This document shows, piece by piece, positions 1 to 8,689 of a stretch of DNA of 64,000 bases. Under the pieces are notes generated by a model. The model was not told where the DNA came from. It ran no database searches and was given only the letters and a program-made list of their open reading frames with translations. The stretch is from Pontibacter sp. FD36 (GTDB lineage Bacteria > Bacteroidota > Bacteroidia > Cytophagales > Hymenobacteraceae). Position 1 is the first letter of the stretch. Each line of letters begins with the position of its first letter. The position numbers and the translations under genes were made by a program. The stretch is from the NCBI RefSeq assembly GCF_015686655.1, contig NZ_JADPMP010000014.1:102970-166969 (forward strand). Reading direction: 5' to 3'.

Positions 1-174
1 GATTTCGGCATCGGCCTCAACGCCGGCCACGACCTTGACTTGGACAATCTGAAGTACCTGAAGGACACTCTGCCTGGCCTGTTGGAAGTAAGCATCGGGC
101 ATGCGCTCATCTGTGACGCGCTATACTTCGGGCTGGAGAACACCATCCAGCTATACCTGCGTCAACTCAAGTAG
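1..174 (+). CDS. pdxJ: Pyridoxine 5'-phosphate synthase, C-terminal 57 residues
   Basis: Frame 1 is open from the window edge to a TAG at 172-174, giving 57 residues. PdxJ condenses 3-amino-2-oxopropyl phosphate with 1-deoxyxylulose 5-phosphate to make pyridoxine 5'-phosphate in vitamin B6 synthesis. The visible part carries the family's C-terminal landmarks: GLNAGHDL (a phosphate-binding His-Gly region) followed by [13 protein letters not shown] and [10 protein letters not shown]. The start lies outside the window. The next gene begins two bases after the stop, so the two may be co-transcribed. Confidence 0.88.
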   Translation, partial: DFGIGLNAGHDLDLDNLKYLKDTLPGLLEVSIGHALICDALYFGLENTIQLYLRQLK

Positions 175-176
175 CC

Positions 177-1205
177 GTGATCAACAGCATCACCATAGAA
201 GACTTTCTGCAGAAAGCGAAGCAGTTGCCCGTGCTGGATGCCCGCGCTCCCAAAGAGTATGCGATCGGACGTATACCACAGGCATTGAGCTTCCCTATTT
301 TTTCGGATGAAGAGCGGGCTAAAGTAGGTACTGCTTACAAACAACAGGGGCATGACCCGGCTGTGCTGATCGGACTCGACCTGTTTGGCCCCAAGATGTC
401 AAAGCTTGTGCGGGAAGCAGAGAAACTGGCGCCAAGCAAAGAGCTACTCGTGCACTGCTGGCGCGGCGGTATGCGCAGTGGCGCCATGGCCTGGCTCCTC
501 GACTTTGCCGGATTCCAGGTATACCTGTTGCAGGGCGGCTACAAGGCTTACCGCCACTACATGCACGAGCAGTTTGAGCGTGAGCGTCCATTGCTTATTA
601 TCAGCGGGAATACCGGCAGCGGTAAAACCGACCTGCTCCCCTACCTGCAACAGCAGGGTCAACAGGTCATTGACCTTGAAGGGCTGGCAAGTCACAAAGG
701 CTCTTCTTTTGGGAGTATCGGCATGGCGCCTCAGCCTAGTACCGAGCACTTTGAGAACCTGCTGGGTATGACCATGCTCGAGCTGGATGATCAGCAACCA
801 CTGTGGCTGGAAGACGAGAGCATCAGCATCGGTAAAGTACAGATGCCCAAGCCACTCTTTGATCATATGCAGCAGTCGCCTACCATTGTGCTCGAAGTAC
901 CCAAGACGCTGCGTATACAAAAGCTGGCCGAAGAGTACTGCCGCACTGATCCAGCCCTGTTGGAGTCGGCCATTCTCAGAATAAAAAAACGCCTAGGAGG
1001 GATGGCCACGAAAGAGGCAATTGAAGCCATCTCGACTGGCGACATGGAGAAAATGGTCGACATCGCCCTCACCTATTATGACAAGGCCTATACCTACGAA
1101 CTAGCCAAAAAGCAGGAGGTGTTGCGGCTGCCCCTGGAAACTTTGAACCCGGAAGAGAACGCCCAACGCCTGATTAAATTTGCAACACAGCATCAGCTGA
1201 TCTAA
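177..1205 (+). CDS. mnmH: tRNA 2-selenouridine synthase (SelU/MnmH)
   Basis: MnmH replaces the sulfur of 2-thiouridine at tRNA wobble position 34 with selenium, using selenophosphate, through a geranylated intermediate. This 342-residue protein has the expected two parts. The N-terminal rhodanese domain has the active-site loop HCWRGGMRS at 93-101 with the catalytic Cys94, and a P-loop domain has GNTGSGKT at 144-151. The start is a GTG two bases after the pdxJ stop; no ATG lies nearby. The gene ends four bases before selD, which supplies its selenium donor, so the pair is almost certainly one transcript. Confidence 0.95.
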   Translation: MINSITIEDFLQKAKQLPVLDARAPKEYAIGRIPQALSFPIFSDEERAKVGTAYKQQGHDPAVLIGLDLFGPKMSKLVREAEKLAPSKELLVHCWRGGMRSGAMAWLLDFAGFQVYLLQGGYKAYRHYMHEQFERERPLLIISGNTGSGKTDLLPYLQQQGQQVIDLEGLASHKGSSFGSIGMAPQPSTEHFENLLGMTMLELDDQQPLWLEDESISIGKVQMPKPLFDHMQQSPTIVLEVPKTLRIQKLAEEYCRTDPALLESAILRIKKRLGGMATKEAIEAISTGDMEKMVDIALTYYDKAYTYELAKKQEVLRLPLETLNPEENAQRLIKFATQHQLI

Positions 1206-1209
1206 TACC

Positions 1210-2265
1210 ATGGAAGAAACTAGCATACAAGACATAAAGCTTACCCAGTACAGCCACGGTGCTGGCTGTGGCTGCAAAATATCCCCTAAAGTGCTCGATA
1301 AGATCCTGCACACCAATATCCACTATCCCGAAAACGACAAGCTACTGGTTGGGAACAGCTCACGCGACGATGCCGCCGTGTATGACATTGGCAATGGTCG
1401 CGCCGTCATCAGCACCACTGACTTTTTCATGCCGATCGTGGATGACGCCTATGACTTTGGCCGTATCGCCTCCGCCAACGCCATTTCGGATGTATATGCC
1501 ATGGGCGGTATACCTACCATGGCTATTGCCGTAATGGGCTGGCCGATTGACAAACTAGCCCCTGAGGTAGCCAAGCGTGTGATAGAAGGTAGCCGCAGCA
1601 TCTGTCACGAAGCAGGTATACCATTGGCTGGTGGCCATAGCATCGACAGCCCCGAGCCGATCTTTGGCCTGGCCGTAACCGGTATGCTCGACATCCCGAA
1701 CCTGAAGCGAAACGATACCGCCACTGCCGGTTGTGAGCTATACCTGACCAAGCCGCTCGGCGTAGGTATACTGACCACTGCTCAAAAGAAAGCCATCCTG
1801 AAACCAGAGCACGCGCACCTGGCACCACAGCAGATGATGCAGCTCAATAAGATTGGCTCAGACCTAGGACAGTTGACGCAGGTAGAAGCCATGACCGATG
1901 TAACCGGGTTTGGTCTGCTGGGCCATCTATCCGAAATGTGTGAAGGCAGCAACCTGACAGCTGAGGTGTACTTCGACAAGGTACCCGTTATAGCGGAGGC
2001 GTTAGAATACCTGGCGCATAAGGCTATACCTGGTGGTACGCACCGCAACTTCGACAGCTACGGTCACAAAATAGCCGAACTCACTCCAGACCAAAAGCAC
2101 CTGCTCTGCGACCCACAAACCAGCGGAGGACTATTAGTTGCTGTAGCCCCGGGCGGGCGCGAAGAAGTACTGCAGGTGTTTGAGAAGTATGGCTTGCAAC
2201 TTCAGCCGCTCGGTATGCTGAAAGAGCGCGGCAGCGAAGAGAAGCTGATTCGGGTGGTATCATAA
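1210..2265 (+). CDS. selD: Selenide, water dikinase (selenophosphate synthetase)
   Basis: SelD makes selenophosphate from selenide and ATP. The 351-residue protein follows the E. coli enzyme closely throughout. The N-terminal HGAGCGCK motif puts the catalytic residue at Cys20 and the lysine at 23. Later motifs are [39 protein letters not shown] and DPQTSGGLL. The active-site residue is cysteine, so this gene needs no UGA recoding. With mnmH immediately upstream, the likely use of selenophosphate is tRNA modification. selA and selB are not in this window, so selenocysteine use cannot be judged here. Confidence 0.96.
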   Translation: MEETSIQDIKLTQYSHGAGCGCKISPKVLDKILHTNIHYPENDKLLVGNSSRDDAAVYDIGNGRAVISTTDFFMPIVDDAYDFGRIASANAISDVYAMGGIPTMAIAVMGWPIDKLAPEVAKRVIEGSRSICHEAGIPLAGGHSIDSPEPIFGLAVTGMLDIPNLKRNDTATAGCELYLTKPLGVGILTTAQKKAILKPEHAHLAPQQMMQLNKIGSDLGQLTQVEAMTDVTGFGLLGHLSEMCEGSNLTAEVYFDKVPVIAEALEYLAHKAIPGGTHRNFDSYGHKIAELTPDQKHLLCDPQTSGGLLVAVAPGGREEVLQVFEKYGLQLQPLGMLKERGSEEKLIRVVS

Positions 2266-2322
2266 TCTATTCCCTCCTTCTGCCGTAAGCTAAAAACTGA
2301 CATTGACTGATAATTGAGAAAA

Positions 2323-3093
2323 ATGAAACTACACTACAAGGAAATGGGCCACGGGCAGCCGCTACTGATTCTGCACGGACTGTTTGGCACATTGGATAAC
2401 TGGGCAACCCTTGCCAAGCGACTGGCTGAGCACTACAACGTGTTTATGGTAGACTTGCGCAACCACGGTCGTTCCCCACATAGTGAACAGCATGACTATG
2501 ACGCCATGGCTGAAGACGTGCTGCGCCTCGTAGACGACCTCCAAATATCTACTCCGGCCATCATGGGACACTCGATGGGCGGCAAAGTGGCGATGAACTA
2601 TGCGCTGAAATACCCAACCCGCCTTACCAAGCTGATCGTAGTGGATATCGCTCCGAAGGCTTACCCGCCGCACCACGACGAGATCATCGATGCGCTGCAG
2701 TCGGTAGACATAAGCACTGTAACCAGCCGTGGTGATGTGGACAAGCAGCTGGCCAAAACGATATCGCAGGAGGAGGTACGGCTGTTCCTGATGAAGAACC
2801 TCTACCGCAAAGAGGATAACACCTTTGGCTGGCGCATGAACCTCGACGCCATCGAGAAAAATTACGAGAAGATAGCAGCTCCTATCACCTCGGATACACC
2901 TTTCAAGAAAAACACGCTTTTCATCAAAGGTGGGCGCTCACGCTACATTCTGCCAGAGGATATTTATGGCAGCATTGAGCATCTATTTACGCTTGTGGAA
3001 GTGGAGACTATCCCGAATGCCGGCCACTGGGTGCATGCTGAAGCACCGGATGAAGTATACGATTTAGTAACAAGATTTCTGGATACGGACTAA
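2323..3093 (+). CDS. Alpha/beta hydrolase, YbfF-like esterase
   Basis: This 256-residue cytoplasmic protein has the alpha/beta-hydrolase plan. An oxyanion-hole region ILHGLFG lies near residue 17, the nucleophile elbow GHSMG has Ser84, and the catalytic-His region NAGHWVHAE is near the C-terminus. DLRNHGRS is typical of the YbfF/short-chain esterase group. I chose ATG at 2323; an in-frame TTG at 2314 would add three residues. It sits 57 bases after selD and may be read from the same transcript. The substrate cannot be told from sequence. Confidence 0.85.
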   Translation: MKLHYKEMGHGQPLLILHGLFGTLDNWATLAKRLAEHYNVFMVDLRNHGRSPHSEQHDYDAMAEDVLRLVDDLQISTPAIMGHSMGGKVAMNYALKYPTRLTKLIVVDIAPKAYPPHHDEIIDALQSVDISTVTSRGDVDKQLAKTISQEEVRLFLMKNLYRKEDNTFGWRMNLDAIEKNYEKIAAPITSDTPFKKNTLFIKGGRSRYILPEDIYGSIEHLFTLVEVETIPNAGHWVHAEAPDEVYDLVTRFLDTD

Positions 3094-3197
3094 GCATTAG
3101 GATTTTCAGGATGAAGTATTTCTTTCTGAAGCCCCTCACCTGTATGACGACATCCAGCTGAAACGAGCAGAATATCGCGCATGCAGTTAATCTTAAG

Positions 3198-3230
3198 AAC
3201 AAAGCCGCGGCCTAAAACTGCGGCTTTGTT
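3198..3230 (+). terminator. Rho-independent terminator after the hydrolase gene
   Basis: AACAAAGCCGC at 3198-3208 pairs perfectly with GCGGCTTTGTT at 3220-3230 around an 11-base loop. It lies about 100 bases past the stop at 3093 and before the next + strand gene. The U-run is weak, only the TTTGTT within the stem. Confidence 0.6.
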
Positions 3231-3312
3231 ATAGGGTATAGCCATCGACAGGTATAGCCACCTATCAATGTAACAGCTCAGCCAATTCACAATTAAACCA
3301 TACCTTTGTCTT

Positions 3313-4029
3313 ATGAAGAAGACTGGTACACTATACCTGATCCCGACCATTCTGGCTGATGACACAGCTGATCAGGTGATATCGCCGCAGGTAAAAGAAA
3401 CTGTGAGCCGCCTGACTTATTTCGTTGTCGAGAACCTCCGTACCGCCCGTCGCTTTGTCAAGAGCATTTGCCCGGAGCTGGTAATCGAGCAGCTCAACTT
3501 TGTACAGGTTGATAAGGATGCAACTCCAGCGCAGGTACAGGCTTCTTTGAAGCCGCTGCTGGAGCAAGGTATGGATGCGGGCATTATTTCAGAAGCAGGC
3601 TGCCCAGGTATAGCAGACCCTGGGGCCGAGGTGGCGAAGTATGCGCATCAGAAAGGTATACGGGTGGTACCATTTGCCGGACCATCGGCGATTCTGCTCA
3701 GCCTGATGGCCAGCGGCTTCAACGGACAACGCTTTGCCTTCCATGGCTACCTGCCCATTGAGAAAGGGCCGCGACTGCAGGCACTGCGTAACCTGGAGAA
3801 GGAAATGCTGCAGCGCGACCAGACGCAGATCTTTATGGAGACGCCTTACCGTAACAACAAGCTACTCGAGGACCTGGTGCAAACCCTGAGTGGTGGTACC
3901 CGCCTCTGCATTGCAGCCAATATCACCTCACCCGAGCACGAGTTTATCCAAACCAAGACCATTGCCGAGTGGAAAGGCAAGCTGCCGGACATACATAAGC
4001 AGCCGGCGGTGTTTTTGATTTATAAGTAA
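3313..4029 (+). CDS. RsmI-like SAM-dependent methyltransferase (tetrapyrrole methylase fold)
   Basis: This 238-residue protein belongs to the tetrapyrrole/RsmI methylase superfamily. It has the N-terminal LYLIPT strand, the EAGCPGIADPG glycine-rich SAM-site loop at 94-104 and a PFAGPSA motif near 125. RsmI methylates the 2'-O of C1402 in 16S rRNA. Bacteroidota commonly carry a second, shorter RsmI-like protein besides the canonical one. The short length and the divergent C-terminal half suggest this is that paralogue, so its substrate is uncertain. It is convergent with the gene at 4036 with six bases between stops and no hairpin visible there. Confidence 0.85.
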   Translation: MKKTGTLYLIPTILADDTADQVISPQVKETVSRLTYFVVENLRTARRFVKSICPELVIEQLNFVQVDKDATPAQVQASLKPLLEQGMDAGIISEAGCPGIADPGAEVAKYAHQKGIRVVPFAGPSAILLSLMASGFNGQRFAFHGYLPIEKGPRLQALRNLEKEMLQRDQTQIFMETPYRNNKLLEDLVQTLSGGTRLCIAANITSPEHEFIQTKTIAEWKGKLPDIHKQPAVFLIYK

Positions 4030-4035
4030 GAGATT

Positions 4036-5061
4036 TTACCAACCTGCCGGCTGCACATTAGTAGCACCGGGCAGCTCGCGGCAATCGTCAGGATGTATAA
4101 AAATACCAACCGGATAGGGTATATCATCGGCTCTGATGTCTACTTCCTGCATTACTACGCCCGACACATCAAAAAAGCCCAATACCTGCTCTCCCGGATC
4201 ACTTGTACTGCGCATATTTCCCTTGATCTCTGCTGGGGGCGGGTCGAACACAGTGCCGGTACTTTCTTTCTGCTGCCCCATAATCCGGTAAAACTCATAG
4301 GCATCGGCAGTGATGGCATGCTGGTATACCTTCATCTTATACCTGGTTTGCAGGTATTTCTCAAAAGGAATGAACAATACTTCTTTGTTGATCACCTGCT
4401 GTCCATTGGTCAGACGGTCGTCTGACACGGTAAAGGTCTCCTCTTTCTCCTGAATCCAGCAGCGGGCGCAGCAGTCTTTTGGCGCTGGGTCGCCCATGTC
4501 GTTCAGGAAGTCCCAGGGTTGGGTGAGGATCTCATATTGCCGGGCAAAGGACCAGCGGTAGTAATTTCGCACTAAGGCCGGGTCCTGAAAGTCCATCAGT
4601 ACCTGGTAGCCCATGTGCCTTTTTCTTTCCCTGTCTCCCTGCAGGGCAAAACTCCGCTCGTTTATGGCAAAATGCACCTGGCTTATTGGTACAGGCTCCT
4701 TCAGTGTGATCGCCTCTGACCGGTAGGACTTATCTCCTACATTTATTTGCAAGGTATAGGTATGGCCTGGTATACCGAAGGTGTTCTCAACATCTATCGG
4801 ATAGTAATAACCGGCCTGGTCATAGCTGAAGTAAAACTGCTCGCCCTCCTGGCTTGTAATTACTACCGAAGCTTTCTCCTCAAATTTATTGTATGGGTAA
4901 TTGTAAGGTAGCGCATAAGTAAGCCGCACATAATTGATGCCCGCCATGTTCGTAAAGCTGCTTTCTACCACCAGGTGCTCCTGCTGATCATCATGCTTGA
5001 AATCAATGGGATCAATGCATGCTGTTAGCAGTGCAAGTACAATCAGATACCAATACTTCAT
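4036..5061 (-). CDS. DUF4249 family lipoprotein, copy 2
   Basis: A secreted lipoprotein of 341 residues. The signal MKYWYLIVLALLTAC ends at a lipobox cysteine, which favours the ATG at 5061 over the one at 5091 that would put ten polar residues in front. It is about 50% like its upstream neighbour by eye, with shared blocks such as EHLVVE.SFTN, NYVRLTYA, FDPPPAEIKGNM and GFFDVSGV. Both end in a GATxxQPxGW tail. DUF4249 proteins usually accompany TonB receptors; their function is unknown. A PKDCCARC cluster, a possible metal or disulfide site, is conserved in both copies. Confidence 0.85.
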   Translation of the reverse strand: MKYWYLIVLALLTACIDPIDFKHDDQQEHLVVESSFTNMAGINYVRLTYALPYNYPYNKFEEKASVVITSQEGEQFYFSYDQAGYYYPIDVENTFGIPGHTYTLQINVGDKSYRSEAITLKEPVPISQVHFAINERSFALQGDRERKRHMGYQVLMDFQDPALVRNYYRWSFARQYEILTQPWDFLNDMGDPAPKDCCARCWIQEKEETFTVSDDRLTNGQQVINKEVLFIPFEKYLQTRYKMKVYQHAITADAYEFYRIMGQQKESTGTVFDPPPAEIKGNMRSTSDPGEQVLGFFDVSGVVMQEVDIRADDIPYPVGIFIHPDDCRELPGATNVQPAGW

Positions 5062-5093
5062 TCTACTCTCGAAGACTTTATTTGAATTCATAC

Positions 5094-6149
5094 TTACCAG
5101 CCCTCAGGTTGTTCCCTGGTTGCCCCGGGAAGGGTTAAACAGTCGTCCCACCATCTAAAAGGTATAACAGGATAATCTATATCTGACCGCAATATGGTTA
5201 CCTCCTTCATACTAACTCCAGAAACATCGAAAAAGCCGATCACCTGTTCCTCCGCGTTTTCTACATTAAACATATTCCCCTTTACCTCCGCCGGAGGCGG
5301 ATCGAAAATAGTACCTTTCGCCTCCTTTTGCTGCTCCATGATATGGAAAAAATTGTAGGCATCCTGTGTAACAGAGTACTGATATACTTTCAGTTTATGC
5401 TTAATGCCCAAGTACCTTTCAAAAGGTAAAAAGAGCACTTCTTGGTTAATTACCCGACGCCCGTTCACCAGCCGGTCGTTCACTACCTTGAATCTGTCGA
5501 GTTTTTCTTCCAGGAAGCAGCGGGCGCAACATTCCTTAGGTACATGTGCACCTGAGGGGGTTCTGTATTCTTCAGGCTGGGTATTGACTTCGAAGCGGCT
5601 GAAAAATGTCCACCGAAGGAAATTCGCGTCTTTACCCGGATCATGATAATCTACTAATACCTTATAACCAGGCCACTTCTTCCGCTCCTGGTAACCCTTG
5701 AAGGAAAACACCTGTTCATCCACCTCAAAATGTATGGAGTCTATGGGAACGGGAGCTTTTACAGTTGAAGGAGTAGATTGGTAGGTTCTGCCATTTGCTA
5801 CCACATGCAGCGTATAGGTATGGCCTATCTGCGCGATCGCATCCAGCGGAAACTCGGGAAAGTAGCTGCCGGCTGTATTAGAGTAAAAGTCGCCGCCGTC
5901 GCCGCCGTAAACAAAATTGTAACGCTCACCCTCACTGCTTGTCACATATACCTCAGCATCGGTTATGAATTCATTATATGGGTAGTCATAAGGCTGCGCA
6001 TAGCTCAGTCGCACGTAGTTCAGCTCCGGTATGTTAGTAAAGCTGCCCTCTACCGCCAGGTGCTTCTGCTGCTTCATCTTTCCCATGTTGAGTGGGTCAA
6101 TACATCCAAAAGTCAATAAGAGAAATAATGGGAGTATTCGCTTCAGCAT
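5094..6149 (-). CDS. DUF4249 family lipoprotein, copy 1
   Basis: A 351-residue lipoprotein with the signal MLKRILPLFLLLTFGC. It starts six bases after the stop of the TonB receptor gene, so the two are translationally close in one operon. The domain is DUF4249 across nearly the whole length. A PKECCARC cluster lies near residue 205, matching the second copy downstream, and a DDC follows near the C-terminus. The arrangement of receptor plus DUF4249 partner suggests a surface-exposed or periplasmic accessory for uptake through the receptor. That role is inferred from context only. Confidence 0.87.
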   Translation of the reverse strand: MLKRILPLFLLLTFGCIDPLNMGKMKQQKHLAVEGSFTNIPELNYVRLSYAQPYDYPYNEFITDAEVYVTSSEGERYNFVYGGDGGDFYSNTAGSYFPEFPLDAIAQIGHTYTLHVVANGRTYQSTPSTVKAPVPIDSIHFEVDEQVFSFKGYQERKKWPGYKVLVDYHDPGKDANFLRWTFFSRFEVNTQPEEYRTPSGAHVPKECCARCFLEEKLDRFKVVNDRLVNGRRVINQEVLFLPFERYLGIKHKLKVYQYSVTQDAYNFFHIMEQQKEAKGTIFDPPPAEVKGNMFNVENAEEQVIGFFDVSGVSMKEVTILRSDIDYPVIPFRWWDDCLTLPGATREQPEGW

Positions 6150-6155
6150 ACGCTC

Positions 6156-8513
6156 CTAAAACTTAACATTCAGGTTGATGGAAGGTATAGGAACCCCGAT
6201 AACAGCCAGTTTATATCCCTGCACAGGGCTGCCGTAGTAGTGCCTGAAAAAGGCAGAGTAAGCGTTTCGCCGACTATAAAGATTGTAGACAGAAATGCTG
6301 CCGGTATACTCTACTTTCTTCCCCTGATTGAAATCATAATTGAGCGCTACATCCAGGCGATGGTAATCTGGCATCCTGGCCTGGTTGCGTCCCGTGTAGT
6401 TGGCGAATATATGACCGTAGTATCTGTACCAAGAATCGGACGAAGCCATGGGTCTCCCGGAGGTATAGGTGAAGTTAGATGAGAACGTCCACTGCGGCCA
6501 TAGCTGGTAATTAGCAAACAGGTTCAGGTTGAGGGGTCTGTCGTAGTCGGCCGGATACCAGTCGCCGTCATTAATCGTCTCCTGGGGTGTATCGCCGGCA
6601 ATTTTCCTGAGCACTCTGGAATAAGTCAGGCTCAGCCAACCATTCAGGCGGCCCTTATTTTTCTTGATCATCCACTCAGAGCCATAGGCTATCCCATCTC
6701 CATGCAGCAGGTCTGCCTCCAGCACAGGGTTTAGCACAAGCACGGCTCCATCTTTGTAATCCAACTGGTTATGAAGCAATTTGTAGTATACCTCCCAGCT
6801 GAACTCATAGGAATTGTCCTGCTCCACCCTGAAATACCCTACCGACCACTGGTCGGCTATCTGCGGCCTGAGGTACCTGTTCGAGAGCTTCCACACATCT
6901 ACTGGTGTGATAGCCGCTGTATTGGAAACCAGCTGTATGTATTGCCTGCTCCGGCTATAACTGGCTTTTAAGGAGCTGTGGTCGTTCAGAGAGTACTTGA
7001 TGGCGGCCCGTGGCTCAAAGCCCTGGTAGGTCTGTACCTTTTTCCCGTCTTCATACACCAGTGTATCCGTGATGGAAGTTTCGCTTCGGGGTCTTCCGTT
7101 TTCGTACAGGTATACATCAGTAGGTCCTATTTTAGAGAAGTTTGAATACCTAACACCCAGCGAAACCGACAGCTTAGGGCTGAGCCGTATTTCATCGTTC
7201 ACGTAGGCATGGTACTCCACGCCATTGTCTCGCTGAAGGATTCTGGGGTTTAGGCTGGAAGTACCATAGGGCTCCAGCTTTCCTGGCTCTATGGTATAGT
7301 TGGATACACCGCCTCCAAACTCCATTGTATTGTTAGCAACTCCGGTATACCAGAAATCGACCTTCGCCTGCTCAAAGTCTATACCTGAGTTCAGATTAAA
7401 CTCTTCACCTATGGCTATACCTTCCACATTGTTGTCGTACACACTTTTGGCAAGCGTGACAGTGCTGCTCAGGTTGGAGTTAAACTGATGGTCCCACTTC
7501 AGGCTTCCCAATGCGTTGGTCCAGTTGTAAGTAGTATCATAAGGGAATTTAAAGTTATCGGCGCTGTAGTAAGTGGAGAGGGTCAGGCTGTTATTCTCGT
7601 TTACTCTGTACTTTGCCTTTACATTCACATCGTAAAAGTCGGCAGAGCTGTTTTTGATGTTGTCGCTGTTGAACATCTTGAGCAGATAGGTCGGGTAAGC
7701 AGCCCGGCCGGCTATCACGATAGAGAGCTTTTGAGTAACAGGTCCTTCCATGCTGAACTTGGCAGACACAGGGGATATACCTGCTTTAAAGCGCATGCGC
7801 TCCGTGTTTCCATCTTCCAGCTTGACATCAAGTATGGACGAGATGCGTCCGCCGTATTTGGCAGAGATGCCGCTTCGGTGCAAGGTATAGCTCTTGAGTA
7901 CATCGGGGTTATAGACCGAAAAGAAGCCGAACAGGTGAGCAGAGTTGAACACCGGCACATCGTCGAGCAGCACCAGGTTCTGGTCGGCACTGCCGCCGCG
8001 CACATAAAAGCCTCCTGTACCTTCACCCGCATTCACCACACCGGGTAAACTGGAAACGGAGCGAATCACGTCCACTTCGCCCAGTAGTGCGGGCATTTTA
8101 GTGAGCAGCTTCACATCCATGTATGTACTGCCCATGTTGGTCGAGTTTACATCCGTCGAAGGTCTGGCAATGATCTCCACCTGCCGCAGCCCGGTTGCCT
8201 TCACCTTCATCTGCAAGCGCAGGCTCGTATTGCGTCTTAAGTCCACCTGCTGTACCCCCTGCTCCATACCCAGGTATTGGTACTGCAATGTATATTCACC
8301 TGCTGGCAGGCTAATGCTGAACCGCCCTTTATCATCTGCACTAACCGTTCTGTTTCCAGGGCTAATCAAAATATGAGCTCCTGGCAGTGTCTCTCCTGAT
8401 TGGCTGGTTACTGTACCGGAAAGTTCATATTGCCTTTCCTGGCCTATGGCGGAGCCGGAACAAAACAGGCAAATTATCAGAAGCAGTGTTAGCGAGATTG
8501 CAAACCTGTGCAT
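6156..8513 (-). CDS. TonB-dependent outer-membrane receptor with carboxypeptidase-like domain
   Basis: 785 residues. A signal peptide (about residues 1-24) is followed by a carboxypeptidase-regulatory-like beta-sandwich (about 28-110, YELSGTVTSQSGETLPGA). The plug has VRGGSADQNLVLLDDVPV near 170 and FSVYNPD, and a TonB-type barrel runs to the C-terminal strand ending in VKF. The receptor would move a ligand across the outer membrane using TonB energy. It heads an operon with two DUF4249 lipoproteins. The substrate is unknown; siderophore, metal or peptide are all possible. It is shorter than a SusC and lacks a SusD beside it. Confidence 0.9.
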   Translation of the reverse strand: MHRFAISLTLLLIICLFCSGSAIGQERQYELSGTVTSQSGETLPGAHILISPGNRTVSADDKGRFSISLPAGEYTLQYQYLGMEQGVQQVDLRRNTSLRLQMKVKATGLRQVEIIARPSTDVNSTNMGSTYMDVKLLTKMPALLGEVDVIRSVSSLPGVVNAGEGTGGFYVRGGSADQNLVLLDDVPVFNSAHLFGFFSVYNPDVLKSYTLHRSGISAKYGGRISSILDVKLEDGNTERMRFKAGISPVSAKFSMEGPVTQKLSIVIAGRAAYPTYLLKMFNSDNIKNSSADFYDVNVKAKYRVNENNSLTLSTYYSADNFKFPYDTTYNWTNALGSLKWDHQFNSNLSSTVTLAKSVYDNNVEGIAIGEEFNLNSGIDFEQAKVDFWYTGVANNTMEFGGGVSNYTIEPGKLEPYGTSSLNPRILQRDNGVEYHAYVNDEIRLSPKLSVSLGVRYSNFSKIGPTDVYLYENGRPRSETSITDTLVYEDGKKVQTYQGFEPRAAIKYSLNDHSSLKASYSRSRQYIQLVSNTAAITPVDVWKLSNRYLRPQIADQWSVGYFRVEQDNSYEFSWEVYYKLLHNQLDYKDGAVLVLNPVLEADLLHGDGIAYGSEWMIKKNKGRLNGWLSLTYSRVLRKIAGDTPQETINDGDWYPADYDRPLNLNLFANYQLWPQWTFSSNFTYTSGRPMASSDSWYRYYGHIFANYTGRNQARMPDYHRLDVALNYDFNQGKKVEYTGSISVYNLYSRRNAYSAFFRHYYGSPVQGYKLAVIGVPIPSINLNVKF

Positions 8514-8602
8514 GGAAGTTTGTTTTGGTGAGTAGAAGGGTCAAAAGCAATTTACAAATTCCATCATAAAATTGTGTGCAAACATGAATTAAAATAAAAA
8601 CA

Positions 8603-8634
8603 GAAAAGGCCCCCGGAAACCGAAGGCCTTTTTC
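8603..8634 (-). terminator. Terminator of the susCD transcript
   Basis: GAAAAGGCC at 8603-8611 pairs with GGCCTTTTTC at 8625-8634, with an inner CCGG..CCG step. On the minus strand the stem is followed by a T-rich tract (TTTTCTGTTTTTATTTT). It separates susD from the TonB receptor gene downstream. Confidence 0.75.
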
Positions 8635-8689
8635 AAATGAAGAAGACTACTACCTAGTTAATTAAACTTCTTCAAGATTATAATACTTT

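Noticed and set aside
1210..2265. Selenocysteine in SelD
   Set aside because: The active-site codon is TGC (Cys); no in-frame TGA occurs in the gene.
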